Of a stretch of DNA of 64,000 nt, positions 43,322 through 52,499 are shown piece after piece; positions within the stretch are counted from its first letter, which is position 1; each line of letters begins with the position of its first letter. The DNA is taken from the NCBI RefSeq assembly GCF_040869045.1, contig NW_027136968.1:124001-188000 (forward strand), written 5' to 3'. The notes under the pieces are model-generated. The model saw only the letters and a program-made list of their open reading frames with translations, did not search any database and was not told the origin of the DNA. Source of the stretch: Eurosta solidaginis (lineage: Eukaryota > Arthropoda > Insecta > Diptera > Tephritidae). A program made the position numbers and the translations under genes.

Positions 43322-44442
43322 TGACATAAGGTCAATTGGCCTTATTACCTCTTTGAATGGCCATAAGTTTGATTTAAACTTTGCACACATATCAAGGCTC
43401 GAAGAAAATGCAATCATGTGATGGTGGGGTGACATAAGGTTAGCGAACATAAGGTCAATGGAACTTATGACCACCCCAAATGGCCATAGATTTGAAACCT
43501 TGCACATAATGCGAAAAACGCATTCCTCTATTAATGATAGAAGTGGATGCATGGCACATCTACGAAAGAGCATACTGGAGCCCTTTTTAACACGCTTTTA
43601 TTAGCTTGACCTATATCTATGTAACGGAATCTTTGAGCTTAATTTTCACCGGTTTCTAGAAGTCTGATTAATTTGAAACTTTGCATACGTATCAAGGACT
43701 GATGACAAAGCATTAATTTGATGGTGTGGTGACATAGATTCAACGGCATAAGGCCAATTGGCCTTATTACCACTTTGAATGACCATAGGTTTGATTCAAA
43801 CTTTGCACACGTATCAAGGCTCGATGACAGTGCATTAATGTGATGGTGTGGTGACATAAGGTCAACGGCCATAAGGTCAATTGGCCTTATTACCACTTTG
43901 ATGGCCATAAGCATGATTGAAACTTTGCACACGTAGCAAGGCTTGATGACAATGCAATAATGTGATTGTCTGGTGACATAAGGTCAACGGCCATAAAGTC
44001 AATTGGCCTTATTACCACTTTGAATGGCCATAAGTTTGATTGAGACTTTCCACACGTATCAAGGCTCGACGAAAATGTGTTAATGTGATGGTGCGGTGAC
44101 ATAAGGTCAACGGCATATTGCCAATTAGCCTTATTACCACTTTGAATGGCCATAAGTTTGATTCAAACTTTGCACGCGTATCAAGGCTCGATGACAATGC
44201 ATTACTGTGATGGTGTGGTGACATAGGGTCAACGGCATATTGCCAAGTGGCCTTATTACTACTTTGAAAGGCCATAAGTTTGATTCAAACTTTGCACACG
44301 TATCAAGGCTCGATGACAGTGCATTACTGTAATGGTGTGGTGACATAGGGTCAACGGCATATTGCCAATTGGCCTTATTACCACTTTGAATGGCCATAAG
44401 CATGATTGAAACTTTGCACACGTATCAAGGTTTAATGACAAT

Positions 44443-44447
44443 GCATT
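44443..44447 (+). repeat. Target site duplication, left (GCATT)
   Basis: GCATT directly precedes the TG of the 5' LTR and recurs directly after the CA of the 3' LTR at 58831-58835. Removing the element plus one copy restores the normal monomer order seen in uninterrupted copies. A 5-bp duplication fits Bel-Pao integrases. Confidence 0.93.
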
Positions 44448-44957
44448 TGTTTAGGCCACAGGCCTAAATATATCTCCCCCCCCTCGTAACATAATTTTCT
44501 TCGTTTACTACCACCCACATATGCTTGTGATTACTAATACACACAGGCATGTGTGAGTGGTAGTACGCATGTATCTTAGATTTTTACCGCTGTGAGCCCG
44601 CGGTATAGCAACTTTGTTGCCGGGAAACCCAACGAAGGAGCTGTATCTCGGGTTCATCGGCTCATGTCGCAAAGAGGCTCGTCCTCTTTTAATCCAGCAG
44701 CCAGCAAAGGAACACGTAATCGCCCGTTCACGTAAGTTCAACTTTTCAAAATTATATTCACATATATATCATTTTCCACAACATTTGTTAAACCTTTTCT
44801 TAACACTTGTTGTATTTATATAAATAAAAGCAGTTTGTGAATTCTTTTTATTAATACGAAATCCTTTTGGTGTTTTTATTTTCTTCCCCCTTTTTTCGCC
44901 TTAACTATTATTTAACAAATACGTGGGTGCGCGCCGTTGCCACCACGCATTTGTTCA
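44448..44957 (+). repeat. 5' LTR (510 bp)
   Basis: Starts TGTTTAGGCC and ends TTTGTTCA, matching the 3' LTR except for one T/A and one G/C difference and 8 versus 10 C in an early C-run. The first 21 bases form a hairpin: TTTAGGCC (44450-44457) and GGCCTAAA (44461-44468) separated by ACA. A TATA-like/AATAAA segment lies at 44813-44830 (AATAAA 44823-44828). GTAAGT at 44732-44737 is a consensus splice donor. Short open frames within the LTR on either strand are not supported as genes. Confidence 0.95.
44732..44737 (+). promoter_or_regulatory. Consensus 5' splice donor in the 5' LTR
   Basis: TTCAC-GTAAGT-TCAAC matches the metazoan donor consensus at all six intronic positions. If transcription starts upstream of it, it could join to the acceptor at 56885-56886 before the Gag-like ORF. 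Use is inference only. Confidence 0.4.
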
Positions 44958-46265
44958 TGTTCCTTACCGCGCCGGTAAAGAGAACCAGTCACACAATTAC
45001 AGTCTACTCAACTCTCTAGGCATTAAAGCAAGGAAGTGATAATACACAGGAAAAACCAAAAATTTCAACAGCAAATAATACAACTTTCTTGGTGATACCA
45101 GCGATTTATATCCAATATATAACAACTGATAAATTTTGGTGGTACATTTTGGTGGTACATTTTGGAAACATCCAACAACAAAATTTAATTCACATTCGAG
45201 TACTCCGGATCAACGAATTAATAAAGGGACGTGGTTGAAAGTATTCCGTGCTAGGTAGGGTTTTCCTTTTCACTTTTAATAAAATTTCACAAAATAAAAT
45301 TACAAATTACAAAGTGACTTTTTTATATGTAATAGTGCAAGTGATTTTGTTTTTTTTTTTCCGTGAAGTGAGAAGTCTCATCTTGTGCAAAAATAGGAAA
45401 AGGCGCTTAACGCAGTTATTTAAAGTTTGTGCAACACGCCTTGTGACTATCCGGAACTATCCCCCACCAGCGGTAAGATTTTCCGGACACAGCTCAAGGT
45501 AGCACAACACTGCTCTAAAAGGTTAACATAACCTCAAGCACCGATTTGCGTCACTTTTCGATTTTCACCTTTGCAGGATTTATCTGAAAAAATTAAGTTA
45601 ATCCACTGCACAAAAATTCGATTTGTTAAGGTTGCTTATTCAGAAACCTGTAAATTTATTTTAGGCGCACATTTAATTAAATAAAATTTTCTTCCACATA
45701 AAAATCACTTGCACTTATTTACACGGGCAATACGTTTGCAATTTAGTTTGGTGCTATAGTACAAAGTGCACTTAGTTACATACACATATATTGTTGTTGT
45801 TGTTTGGGTGGCCAAAAGGCTTATTTCCTGTTCAATTTTTTAAAAATTGAATTATTTTTATTTTTCACTTGCGGCAATACACAAATCAGTTTTTGACTGA
45901 TCTAATTTTTTGTGATACTAAAGATCACAGCACTTGGTTAAATTACCAAAAAGTCCATAACGAACGTTCATACATTTCTTTATTTTTTCACTAACACCAC
46001 TTTCTTCACTAGCCATTACTTATTGGCTTACACAAGTCATTGGCACATCTGCATTAGAGCATTCTTTGAATAATTACGTGGGTGCGCGCCGTTGCCACCA
46101 CGAAAATTGCACATTCTTTAAATTAATTCCTAGCTTTCTCGCAAGCTTCGAGGCCACTTTCTCGAGAGATCTCTCTCAAACACAGTCCTTCGTTTCAGTT
46201 CATTTTCACTCAATACTCTCTGCAAAGGCAATTAATCAATTAATATTTCAATAAATTTTCATATA
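44958..46265 (+). other. Long untranslated leader of the retrotransposon
   Basis: 1.3 kb between LTR and gag. No supported coding region. The bases after the LTR (TGTTCCTTACCGCGCC) do not begin TGG, so no standard tRNA primer site is evident. Structure is abundant: an exact 15-bp inverted repeat AGTGCAAGTGATTTT at 45334-45348 and its complement at 45701-45715; a hairpin TTCAATTTTTTAAAAATTGAA at 45831-45851; ATCAGT-TTTTG-ACTGAT near 45888; and a tandem pair GGTGGTACATTTT near 45139-45165. These may be packaging or dimerisation structures, which is inference. The ATG at 46266 is preceded by an A/T-rich context. Confidence 0.7.
46075..46102 (+). repeat. 28-bp copy of LTR-end sequence inside the leader
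   Basis: TACGTGGGTGCGCGCCGTTG and the following CCACCACG repeat exactly the LTR segment at 44920-44947 (and its 3' LTR equivalent). The outer five bases CGTGG/CCACG can pair. It is too long to be chance. It may be a relic of an older LTR boundary, a template jump, or a functional structure used twice. Confidence 0.8.
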
Positions 46266-49200
46266 ATGGATACCTATACACGCCAAGCAGATGCAGTGAC
46301 GGAGTATGAAAATGACTTCAACGACATGTCACCTTCACAACACAGTAAACACTCCCTAATATACCAAAGGGATGAGTTAAAAACTCTGTGGGAAGCTACG
46401 AAGGTGACATACGAAAAGCTCTTAGGTTCATCAGAGCTTGATTCAAAGGACTTATCGGCTATCAAGAAGAAGCATAAAATGTGCTATTTCAGCTTCCTAA
46501 AGTGTCAGGCGGCAAAAGCTGAGCTTTTGGAAAATTTTGAAAGGAAAGATAAGAAAGTAGATGTCTCAGATAACATGGAATATCATGTGCGCCTGCCAGC
46601 ATGTGATACGGATATTTTCAAAGGTGACTATATTTCATGGCCGTCTTTTAGGGACATGTTCACTGCCATATATATTAATAATAGTAAACTCCATGCAGTG
46701 CAAAAACTATACTATTTGAGGCAAAAAACTCAAGGGGAGGCCAAAGAGATAGTGGAACGGTGTTCCTTAACAACAGATGGTTTCGATACAGCGTGGAAAA
46801 ATTTATGTGACCGATACGAAAACAAACGTATCTTGGTCAATGCCCAATTAAAAATTCTTTTTAGTTTAAAAGCAGTTGAGAGCGAATGCGGTAGCTCCAT
46901 TAAAAAACTGCAACGTGAAATAAACAATTGTATCTCAGCGCTTCAATGTCACAAGATTGACATATCAAACTGGGATGCAATTCTAACGTATTTGTGCTCC
47001 ACAAAACTGCCAGAAACGACACTGGCTCTATGGGAACAAACCATAGAAAATAAAACAGAAATTTCAAAATGGGCAGATATGGATAAATTCTTATCCAGCA
47101 GATTCCAAACGTTGGAAACTGTAGTAGATATAAGAGGGGATACGGTTTCAAAACCCTCTAAGCCACATGCTTCTCGTTCCTCGGCAGATACATCGTCGAA
47201 ACGATTAGGGTCCTACCAGGCAAGTGCAACAGTAGCCAAACCTACGTGTAAGATGTGCAAAAGTCCTGCACATCGAATTTCAAAGTGTGAAAAGTTCTTA
47301 CGTTTAACACCCAATAAACGGTTTGAACAAATTAAGAGCAGCCGTGGGTGCATAAACTGCCTTTCTGCTGGCCATTCGGTGACAAAGTGCACCAGTCAAA
47401 TGAACTGTGCCACATGTCATTTAAGACATCATACGCTGCTCCATATTTCGGATCAGCCAAAACCAACAAATACTCCTGACACTATAGGAGCATCTACCTC
47501 ACGGGAAGCTCAAATACGACGCAATGCTGAAAGAGAAAACGCTCCGATTAATAATGTGAACTCATGTTTCGCAAACACAAATAAAGGGGTATTACTAGGG
47601 ACAGCTCAGGTCAATATTCGTTTTAATGGTGTTGACTATTCGGCGAGAGCCCTAATAGACTCGGGATCTGAATGTTCATTCATTACCGAGAAACTAAAGC
47701 GCAGAATTAATCTGCCATCCAAACGCCTGCATGCCCAAGTTTCGGGCATCAGTAATACAATGTCTGCAACAGTAAAAGAAGCGTGCAACATACAATTGCG
47801 GTCACCAACAGACCCATTAATCGAGATCAATACGATCATGCTGGTTTTACCACAATTAACAGGGAATCTTTCAACTTGCCAAATAAACGCAATGACTAGG
47901 CAAGCATTCCCTGACTTAGTACTGGCTGACAAAAGATTCTTTGTCAATGAGCCAGTCGACTTAATTCTGGGCGGAGACATATACCCCCAAATTATGCTAG
48001 GCGGTATCAGGAAGGACGTGCTAAACACATTAATAGCACAGGAAACGGTGTTCGGCTGGATTTTGACAGGCCGGACAGATGCGGTTGATACAAATAAGAC
48101 CCTAGTTTCATATTTCAATGAGGTCACTTTAGATAAACAATTGGCGGCTTTTTGGGAGATAGAGGAAATTCCAAAGAAAAGGAGCATCAATAACGATGAC
48201 ACTTACTGCGAGGAGCTATACAAATCCACAACAAATCGGAACAACGATGGCAAATACGTAGTCTCCTTACCCTTTAGGAAAGAGTTTAACTTAGGCCCCT
48301 CATTAAGAAATGCGTGCTCTCAATTCTATCGCAACGAGACACGACTTACGAAAAACCCAGTCCTTCAAACGGAATACAATAGAGTTGTATCCGAATATGA
48401 AACTTTAGGGCACATGAAACAAATAGGCAATATTTCGCCAGACTCAAATGACTGTTACTTCCTACCGCACCATGCTGTTATAAAGGAGGGAAGTACACCG
48501 ACAAAAGTCAGAGTCGTATTTAATGCATCTTGTCCTACCACTAATGGCAAAAGTCTAAATGATGCCTTATATCCTGGTCCGATTCTTCAATCCGACCTGA
48601 CAGTTCTTATACTACGTTGGCGGCTGTTCAAATACGTATTTAACAGCGACATAGAGAAAATGTATCGCCAAATATGGGTCAATGAAGACCAAACAAAATA
48701 TCAGCGAATCATATTTCGCAAATGCCCCAAAAACCCAATTAACATTTATGAATTGAAAACGGTAACCTTTGGGGTTAATTGTGCTCCGTATCTTGCGATT
48801 CGAACGCTGCACCAACTAGCTGATGACGTGGAGGCATCGCATCCAATGGCAGCATATATACTGCGAAATTGCATGTACGTTGATGACGTACTCGCCGGTG
48901 GACACAGCATCGAAATTGCAATCAAGGCAAGGGACGAAATATCATTGGCATTGCAATCGGCAGGTTTCCCATTGCGAAAATGGACGTCCAACTGCAAGAA
49001 AATCCTACAGGGTATACCGAAGCAACACCTATTAAGCGAGGATTTTCTTGAGTTTGATGACACCAGCATGGTAAAAGCACTCGGTATCAGGTGGAACGCC
49101 CATTTAGACTACTTTTACTTCACAGCGAAACCCTTTGACAATAACCACGCCGTAACAAAAAGGTCAATACTTTCTGCGATCGCAAAACTTTTCGACCCTC

Positions 49201-49445
49201 TTGGCTGGCTGGCACCAGTCGTAATTGCAGCCAAAATAATAATGCAAAATATTTGGTTGGAAGGGACAGGCTGGGATGAAGATGTGTCTGAAACTACTCT
49301 ACATCGGTGGCAATCATTCATGACGGACTACGAAAAGATCAACGATATACGCATACCGCGATGGGTTCACTACACATTGAAGGACAATGTCGAAATACAT
49401 GGATTCAGCGATGCCTCGGAATGGATGCCGCCACTGTTTTCCTGA
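46266..49445 (+). CDS. Bel-Pao Gag-protease-reverse transcriptase (5' part of Gag-Pol)
   Basis: 1059 residues. Residues about 100-250 resemble the DUF1759 Gag domain (ISWPSFRDMF, LCDRYENKR). CCHC zinc knuckles start at C328 (CKMCKSPAHRISKC) and C362 (CINCLSAGHSVTKC), followed by a CATCHLRHH motif. The aspartic protease has D-S-G-S at 465-468, and the domain continues to an IFGWILTG-like end near 600. The reverse transcriptase covers about 690-900, with SDIEKMYRQI and the catalytic YVDD at 871-874. The frame ends shortly after GFSDASE at the start of the RNase H region because of a frameshift near 49419-49427; the continuation is in the next frame. The start ATG was chosen as the first one in the long frame after the leader. 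The product makes virus-like particles and cDNA in the cytoplasm (family knowledge). Confidence 0.93.
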   Translation: MDTYTRQADAVTEYENDFNDMSPSQHSKHSLIYQRDELKTLWEATKVTYEKLLGSSELDSKDLSAIKKKHKMCYFSFLKCQAAKAELLENFERKDKKVDVSDNMEYHVRLPACDTDIFKGDYISWPSFRDMFTAIYINNSKLHAVQKLYYLRQKTQGEAKEIVERCSLTTDGFDTAWKNLCDRYENKRILVNAQLKILFSLKAVESECGSSIKKLQREINNCISALQCHKIDISNWDAILTYLCSTKLPETTLALWEQTIENKTEISKWADMDKFLSSRFQTLETVVDIRGDTVSKPSKPHASRSSADTSSKRLGSYQASATVAKPTCKMCKSPAHRISKCEKFLRLTPNKRFEQIKSSRGCINCLSAGHSVTKCTSQMNCATCHLRHHTLLHISDQPKPTNTPDTIGASTSREAQIRRNAERENAPINNVNSCFANTNKGVLLGTAQVNIRFNGVDYSARALIDSGSECSFITEKLKRRINLPSKRLHAQVSGISNTMSATVKEACNIQLRSPTDPLIEINTIMLVLPQLTGNLSTCQINAMTRQAFPDLVLADKRFFVNEPVDLILGGDIYPQIMLGGIRKDVLNTLIAQETVFGWILTGRTDAVDTNKTLVSYFNEVTLDKQLAAFWEIEEIPKKRSINNDDTYCEELYKSTTNRNNDGKYVVSLPFRKEFNLGPSLRNACSQFYRNETRLTKNPVLQTEYNRVVSEYETLGHMKQIGNISPDSNDCYFLPHHAVIKEGSTPTKVRVVFNASCPTTNGKSLNDALYPGPILQSDLTVLILRWRLFKYVFNSDIEKMYRQIWVNEDQTKYQRIIFRKCPKNPINIYELKTVTFGVNCAPYLAIRTLHQLADDVEASHPMAAYILRNCMYVDDVLAGGHSIEIAIKARDEISLALQSAGFPLRKWTSNCKKILQGIPKQHLLSEDFLEFDDTSMVKALGIRWNAHLDYFYFTAKPFDNNHAVTKRSILSAIAKLFDPLGWLAPVVIAAKIIMQNIWLEGTGWDEDVSETTLHRWQSFMTDYEKINDIRIPRWVHYTLKDNVEIHGFSDASEWMPPLFS

Positions 49446-51451
49446 GGGTACAAACAAAGGATCAAGTCTTCACCAACCTGTTGATGGCCAAAACGAGAGT
49501 AGCCCCGGTCAAAACCATATCATTGCCACGACTGGAACTCTGCGGCGCAGTCCTACTTGCAGAAATTATAGAGTCGGCCATAGAAAATATGCAACTTTCA
49601 AAAATTAAAGTAACCCTTTGGACAGATTCGACTATAGTACTGGCATGGATCCGAAAACCACCATGTTCGTGGTCAACGTTTGTGGCACATCGAATAACGA
49701 AAATCATCGATAAAGTAGGAGACAAAGTATGGCGGCACGTAGACTCCGCGTCAAATCCTGCAGATTTGGCGAGCAGAGGCCTCTACGCTTCGGACCTAAT
49801 CAACAATTCTTTGTGGTGGCAGGGTCCTTCTTGGTTACAAGAAGACAACGAAAATTGGCCAACACAAGAAGAAGATTACAATACGAATATGGAGGAAAAG
49901 AGGGTGAAAGTTCATACAACTTTGGTGAAAAATAAATTTGATATTCTAGATAGGTTTTCCGATTTACCAAGGGCTTTGCGGGTTATATCCTATATTCTTC
50001 GGTTTTTCCAGAATACGCACCCAAAAACTAAAGCCTCCTTCAAAAGGGATTCTCATTCGATCGCTCCTGACGAAATAGAAAAAACAACGCGAAGATTGAT
50101 AACAATATGCCAGAGGCAACATTATCAAGAAGAGTACGCAAACTTGAAGTCAGGAAATCTAATAAATGGGAAGAGTGAGATTCTACCCCTGAACCCATAT
50201 ATAGATGAAGAAGGCATCATTCGAACTGGGGGGCGGACTGGGGCATCGAAAGACATGTCCCATAATGAAAGTCATCCCATTATTCTTCCTTATACTTGCA
50301 GGTTATCCAGACTTATCGTCCAATCCTCTCATGAGACCACCCTGCATGGAGGGAACCAGCTGATGCTACGTCATATCCGCACTCAGTACTGGATCCCACG
50401 CGTTAAAGTCATGATAAGGTCGGTTATCCACAACTGTAAAGTCTGCACTATTTACAGGAAGCGGACACAAACGCAACTTATGGGGATCCTTCCGAAAGAG
50501 CGCACCACCTTTACTAGGGCCTTCACTAACACTGGGGTAGATTTCGCGGGACCATTCGATATAAAATCCTACCGAGGGAGGGGATGTCGAGTTTCAAAAG
50601 GATATGTTTGCCTGTTTGTCTGCTTTTCGACGAAAGCCATCCATCTCGAAGCGACAAACGACCTTAGTACCGGGTCCTTCCTAGCTGCCTTCGCCAGATT
50701 TGTATCCAGACGAAGCTGTCCGAAAAACGTTTACTCCGACAATGGTACTAACTTTGTCGGAGCTTCTCGATCTTTACGATCCGAGTTTAAAGCATTTCTG
50801 CGTGAAGCAAGGGACGGAACAGTGAATAAATATAGCCACCACATTTTAGAATGGCATTTTATACCGCCAAGCGCCCCTCACATGGGAGGTTTGTGGGAAG
50901 CGGGGGTAAAAAGTTTTAAGACCCATTTTAAAAAGATCGCGTCCGATCATAAATATACCTTTGAGGAGTTTACTACCCTCTTATGTCGAATTGAGGCCTG
51001 CCTCAACTCTAGGCCCCTCAATCCCTCATCCAACGACCCTTCCGACCTGGAGCCGCTTACTCCAGGCCATTTTCTCGTAGGTGGGCATCTTTTAGCTCCA
51101 CCTGAACTCGATTGCGGTGAAAACCCTGCTGCCATTTTAAACCGATGGCAAAAGATGAAAGCCCTTCATCAAACCTTTTGCAAAAGATGGAAATCGGAAT
51201 ATCTCACCGAAATCCAGAAAAGGTATAAATGGAAACATCCACAATCCAACCTAAAACCCGGGGACCTAGTCGTCATAAAAGAGGACAACCTGCAACCAAA
51301 CGAGTGGAGAATGGGGAGAATCGTCAACACACATCCAGGTTCCGATAACCGTGTACGTGTTGTTGACGTCAATACAATTAAGGGACAAATTAGCAGACCA
51401 ATCGCGAAACTGGTACTACTTCCGCCCAACGACAATGAAAATGAACTTTAA
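49421..51451 (+). CDS. Bel-Pao RNase H-integrase (3' part of Gag-Pol, frameshifted)
   Basis: Continuation of the preceding polyprotein in another frame; homologous sequence begins at about DAATVFLRVQ. RNase H-like region: LPRLELCGAVLLAEI, LWTDSTIVLAWI and WRHVDSASNPADLASRG. Integrase: HETTLHGG with CKVC for the HHCC zinc site, then the core with D in NTGVDFAGPF, D in VYSDNGTNF, and E in GGLWEAGVKSF, so the DDE triad is present. The C-terminus GDLVVIKEDNLQPNEWRMG to RPIAKLVLLP is the usual Bel-Pao terminal (DUF5641-like) domain. The frame is otherwise open for 676 codons. An upstream ATG at 49307 in this frame gives an unrelated N-terminus and is not the real start. One small indel separates this from the 5' half, so the copy is probably not able to make full Pol, unless the break is an assembly error. 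Confidence 0.92.
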   Translation: MDAATVFLRVQTKDQVFTNLLMAKTRVAPVKTISLPRLELCGAVLLAEIIESAIENMQLSKIKVTLWTDSTIVLAWIRKPPCSWSTFVAHRITKIIDKVGDKVWRHVDSASNPADLASRGLYASDLINNSLWWQGPSWLQEDNENWPTQEEDYNTNMEEKRVKVHTTLVKNKFDILDRFSDLPRALRVISYILRFFQNTHPKTKASFKRDSHSIAPDEIEKTTRRLITICQRQHYQEEYANLKSGNLINGKSEILPLNPYIDEEGIIRTGGRTGASKDMSHNESHPIILPYTCRLSRLIVQSSHETTLHGGNQLMLRHIRTQYWIPRVKVMIRSVIHNCKVCTIYRKRTQTQLMGILPKERTTFTRAFTNTGVDFAGPFDIKSYRGRGCRVSKGYVCLFVCFSTKAIHLEATNDLSTGSFLAAFARFVSRRSCPKNVYSDNGTNFVGASRSLRSEFKAFLREARDGTVNKYSHHILEWHFIPPSAPHMGGLWEAGVKSFKTHFKKIASDHKYTFEEFTTLLCRIEACLNSRPLNPSSNDPSDLEPLTPGHFLVGGHLLAPPELDCGENPAAILNRWQKMKALHQTFCKRWKSEYLTEIQKRYKWKHPQSNLKPGDLVVIKEDNLQPNEWRMGRIVNTHPGSDNRVRVVDVNTIKGQISRPIAKLVLLPPNDNENEL

Positions 51452-52060
51452 TAGTCCACACTCCTTTATCCCAAATAACCCAGCTCTCGTTCACCCCGAA
51501 CGAGGCCAACAAACAAATAACCCAGCTCTCGTTCACCCCGAACGAAGCCAACAAACCAATAACCCAGCTCTCGTTCCCCAGAACGAGGCCAACAGAACCC
51601 TAACGCAGATTCACTATCTGCCACAGAATACAATTGAATCATTTTTTTTCCTCATTATCATAAAAATCCAATCGCCTATTGCCAAATTCCTCAAACGGGT
51701 TTTTGGGTTTGCTATATCTGACACCTTGCACCCGCAACCGCTGGGGCTTAAATGCATAATAATTTTCTCTCAACCGTCATCACTTAAATGAGTATCCAAA
51801 TGTATTATTTACATTTCTTTACAACAGTTAAATAAAATGAACTACGTATGTATACTGAGCCTTGTCCGTCCTGATGGCACGTTGTTTAAATTTTTCCCAA
51901 AATTATTAAATAAAAATTATAAAATTAAAAAAAAAAAAAATGCTTCAAATAAATGTTTTCATACATTTAAAAAGCAATATGGGCAATCGCCGATTATTAA
52001 AATCATACAAGCAGACAAAATTGGTTAATTCATTGTAGTTCTATAAATAGAACGACAACA
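51452..52060 (+). other. Post-pol region with short tandem repeats
   Basis: Mostly AT-rich sequence after the pol stop. It includes the 42-bp repeats listed separately and an A-run at about 51927-51940. The frame that overlaps the repeats (14-residue periodicity) has no support as a gene. I see no LTR or polypurine tract here, so the element does not end where a standard Bel-Pao element would. Confidence 0.6.
51473..51598 (+). repeat. 42-bp direct repeat, about three copies
   Basis: CAGCTCTCGTTC recurs at 51481, 51523 and 51565, a period of 42. Each of the first two units contains a perfect hairpin CTCGTTC-ACCCC-GAACGAG; the third unit has a shortened loop. It lies just downstream of the pol stop. 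Confidence 0.9.
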
Positions 52061-52194
52061 GCAACAAAACCAAAGTTTCTTTGAAACCCGCCGTACTAAG
52101 CATAGCTTTAACACATAATTGCATACGAAGTATGCAATGTGTAAAAGAATAAAATATGCAAAGAGGGCAATTGGGAAAACTTTTCAACAACTAC

Positions 52195-52490
52195 GGCATG
52201 ACGCGGCTGAATACGCGTGTAACACTTCAACCGTAGGAGTGCGGGTCCAAATCCCACACCCGGTACCAAAGGCTTCGACGAGTCCTGCTGTAGCACGGCA
52301 ATCAATTTCATTATCACGTGCAGCTGATAAGCCTCAAAACCTTTCCACCAAAGCAAACCCCCCGATACCACGAAATCTATTTCTTGTGACTCGTTCCCAA
52401 CTAATTTCCACCCTTTGCCACCCTGTATTTATCAGCGTTAGCGAATTTCAAACAAACCAAGACTACCTTTCAACCTTTAAAAAAAAAAAA
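52195..52490 (+). mobile_element. Probable tRNA-derived SINE
   Basis: CATGACGCGGCTGAATACGC followed by CAACCGTAGGAGTGCGGGTC-CAAATCCCAC resembles a tRNA head. GGTCCAAATCC at 52243-52253 fits a degenerate RNA polymerase III B box, and the A box is weaker. The body runs to a 12-A tail at 52479-52490. I found no convincing target duplication, so the left edge is approximate. It lies in the sense orientation within the LTR element. Confidence 0.45.
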
Positions 52491-52499
52491 GGGAACAGC

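Larger units (their letters stand above)
1..44447. repeat. Satellite array, left arm (123-bp monomer)
   Basis: Tandem array of a monomer of about 123 bp. Landmarks in order are GAATGGCCATAAGTTTGATT, ACTTTGCACACGTATCAAGG, TGCATTAATGTGATGG, GGTGACATAAGGTCAAC, and ATAAGGTCAATTGGCCTTAT, then TTACCACTTT. Spacing of GAATGGCC at 111, 234 and 466-589 shows steps of about 122-123. Some units lack a stretch (for example 234 to 344 is only 110 bp, and units near 12211 lack one internal half). Monomers are diverged within a block but nearly identical between blocks, which is the signature of higher-order repeat organisation. I see no gene in the array. Minus-strand open frames of up to 401 codons are repeats of the same 41-codon translation and are considered noncoding. 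A centromeric or pericentromeric location is inference. Confidence 0.97.

Noticed and set aside
43292..43573. Polyproline peptide encoded opposite the poly-G tract
   Set aside because: It is just the translation of the G-run in a satellite frame.
1..44447. CRISPR-like regular repeat array
   Set aside because: The units are contiguous satellite monomers with no unique spacers; the context is eukaryotic.
44508..44823. Small ORFs on both strands in the LTRs
   Set aside because: They lie wholly in the LTR, are identical in both LTRs and have no recognisable domain.
46066..46254. Short plus-strand ORF upstream of gag
   Set aside because: It lies in the leader over the LTR-derived 28-bp copy and has no domain or similarity to Gag.
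49307..49420. N-terminal extension of the integrase-half ORF
   Set aside because: In this frame the peptide is unrelated to Pol; the Pol sequence over the same bases is in the other frame.
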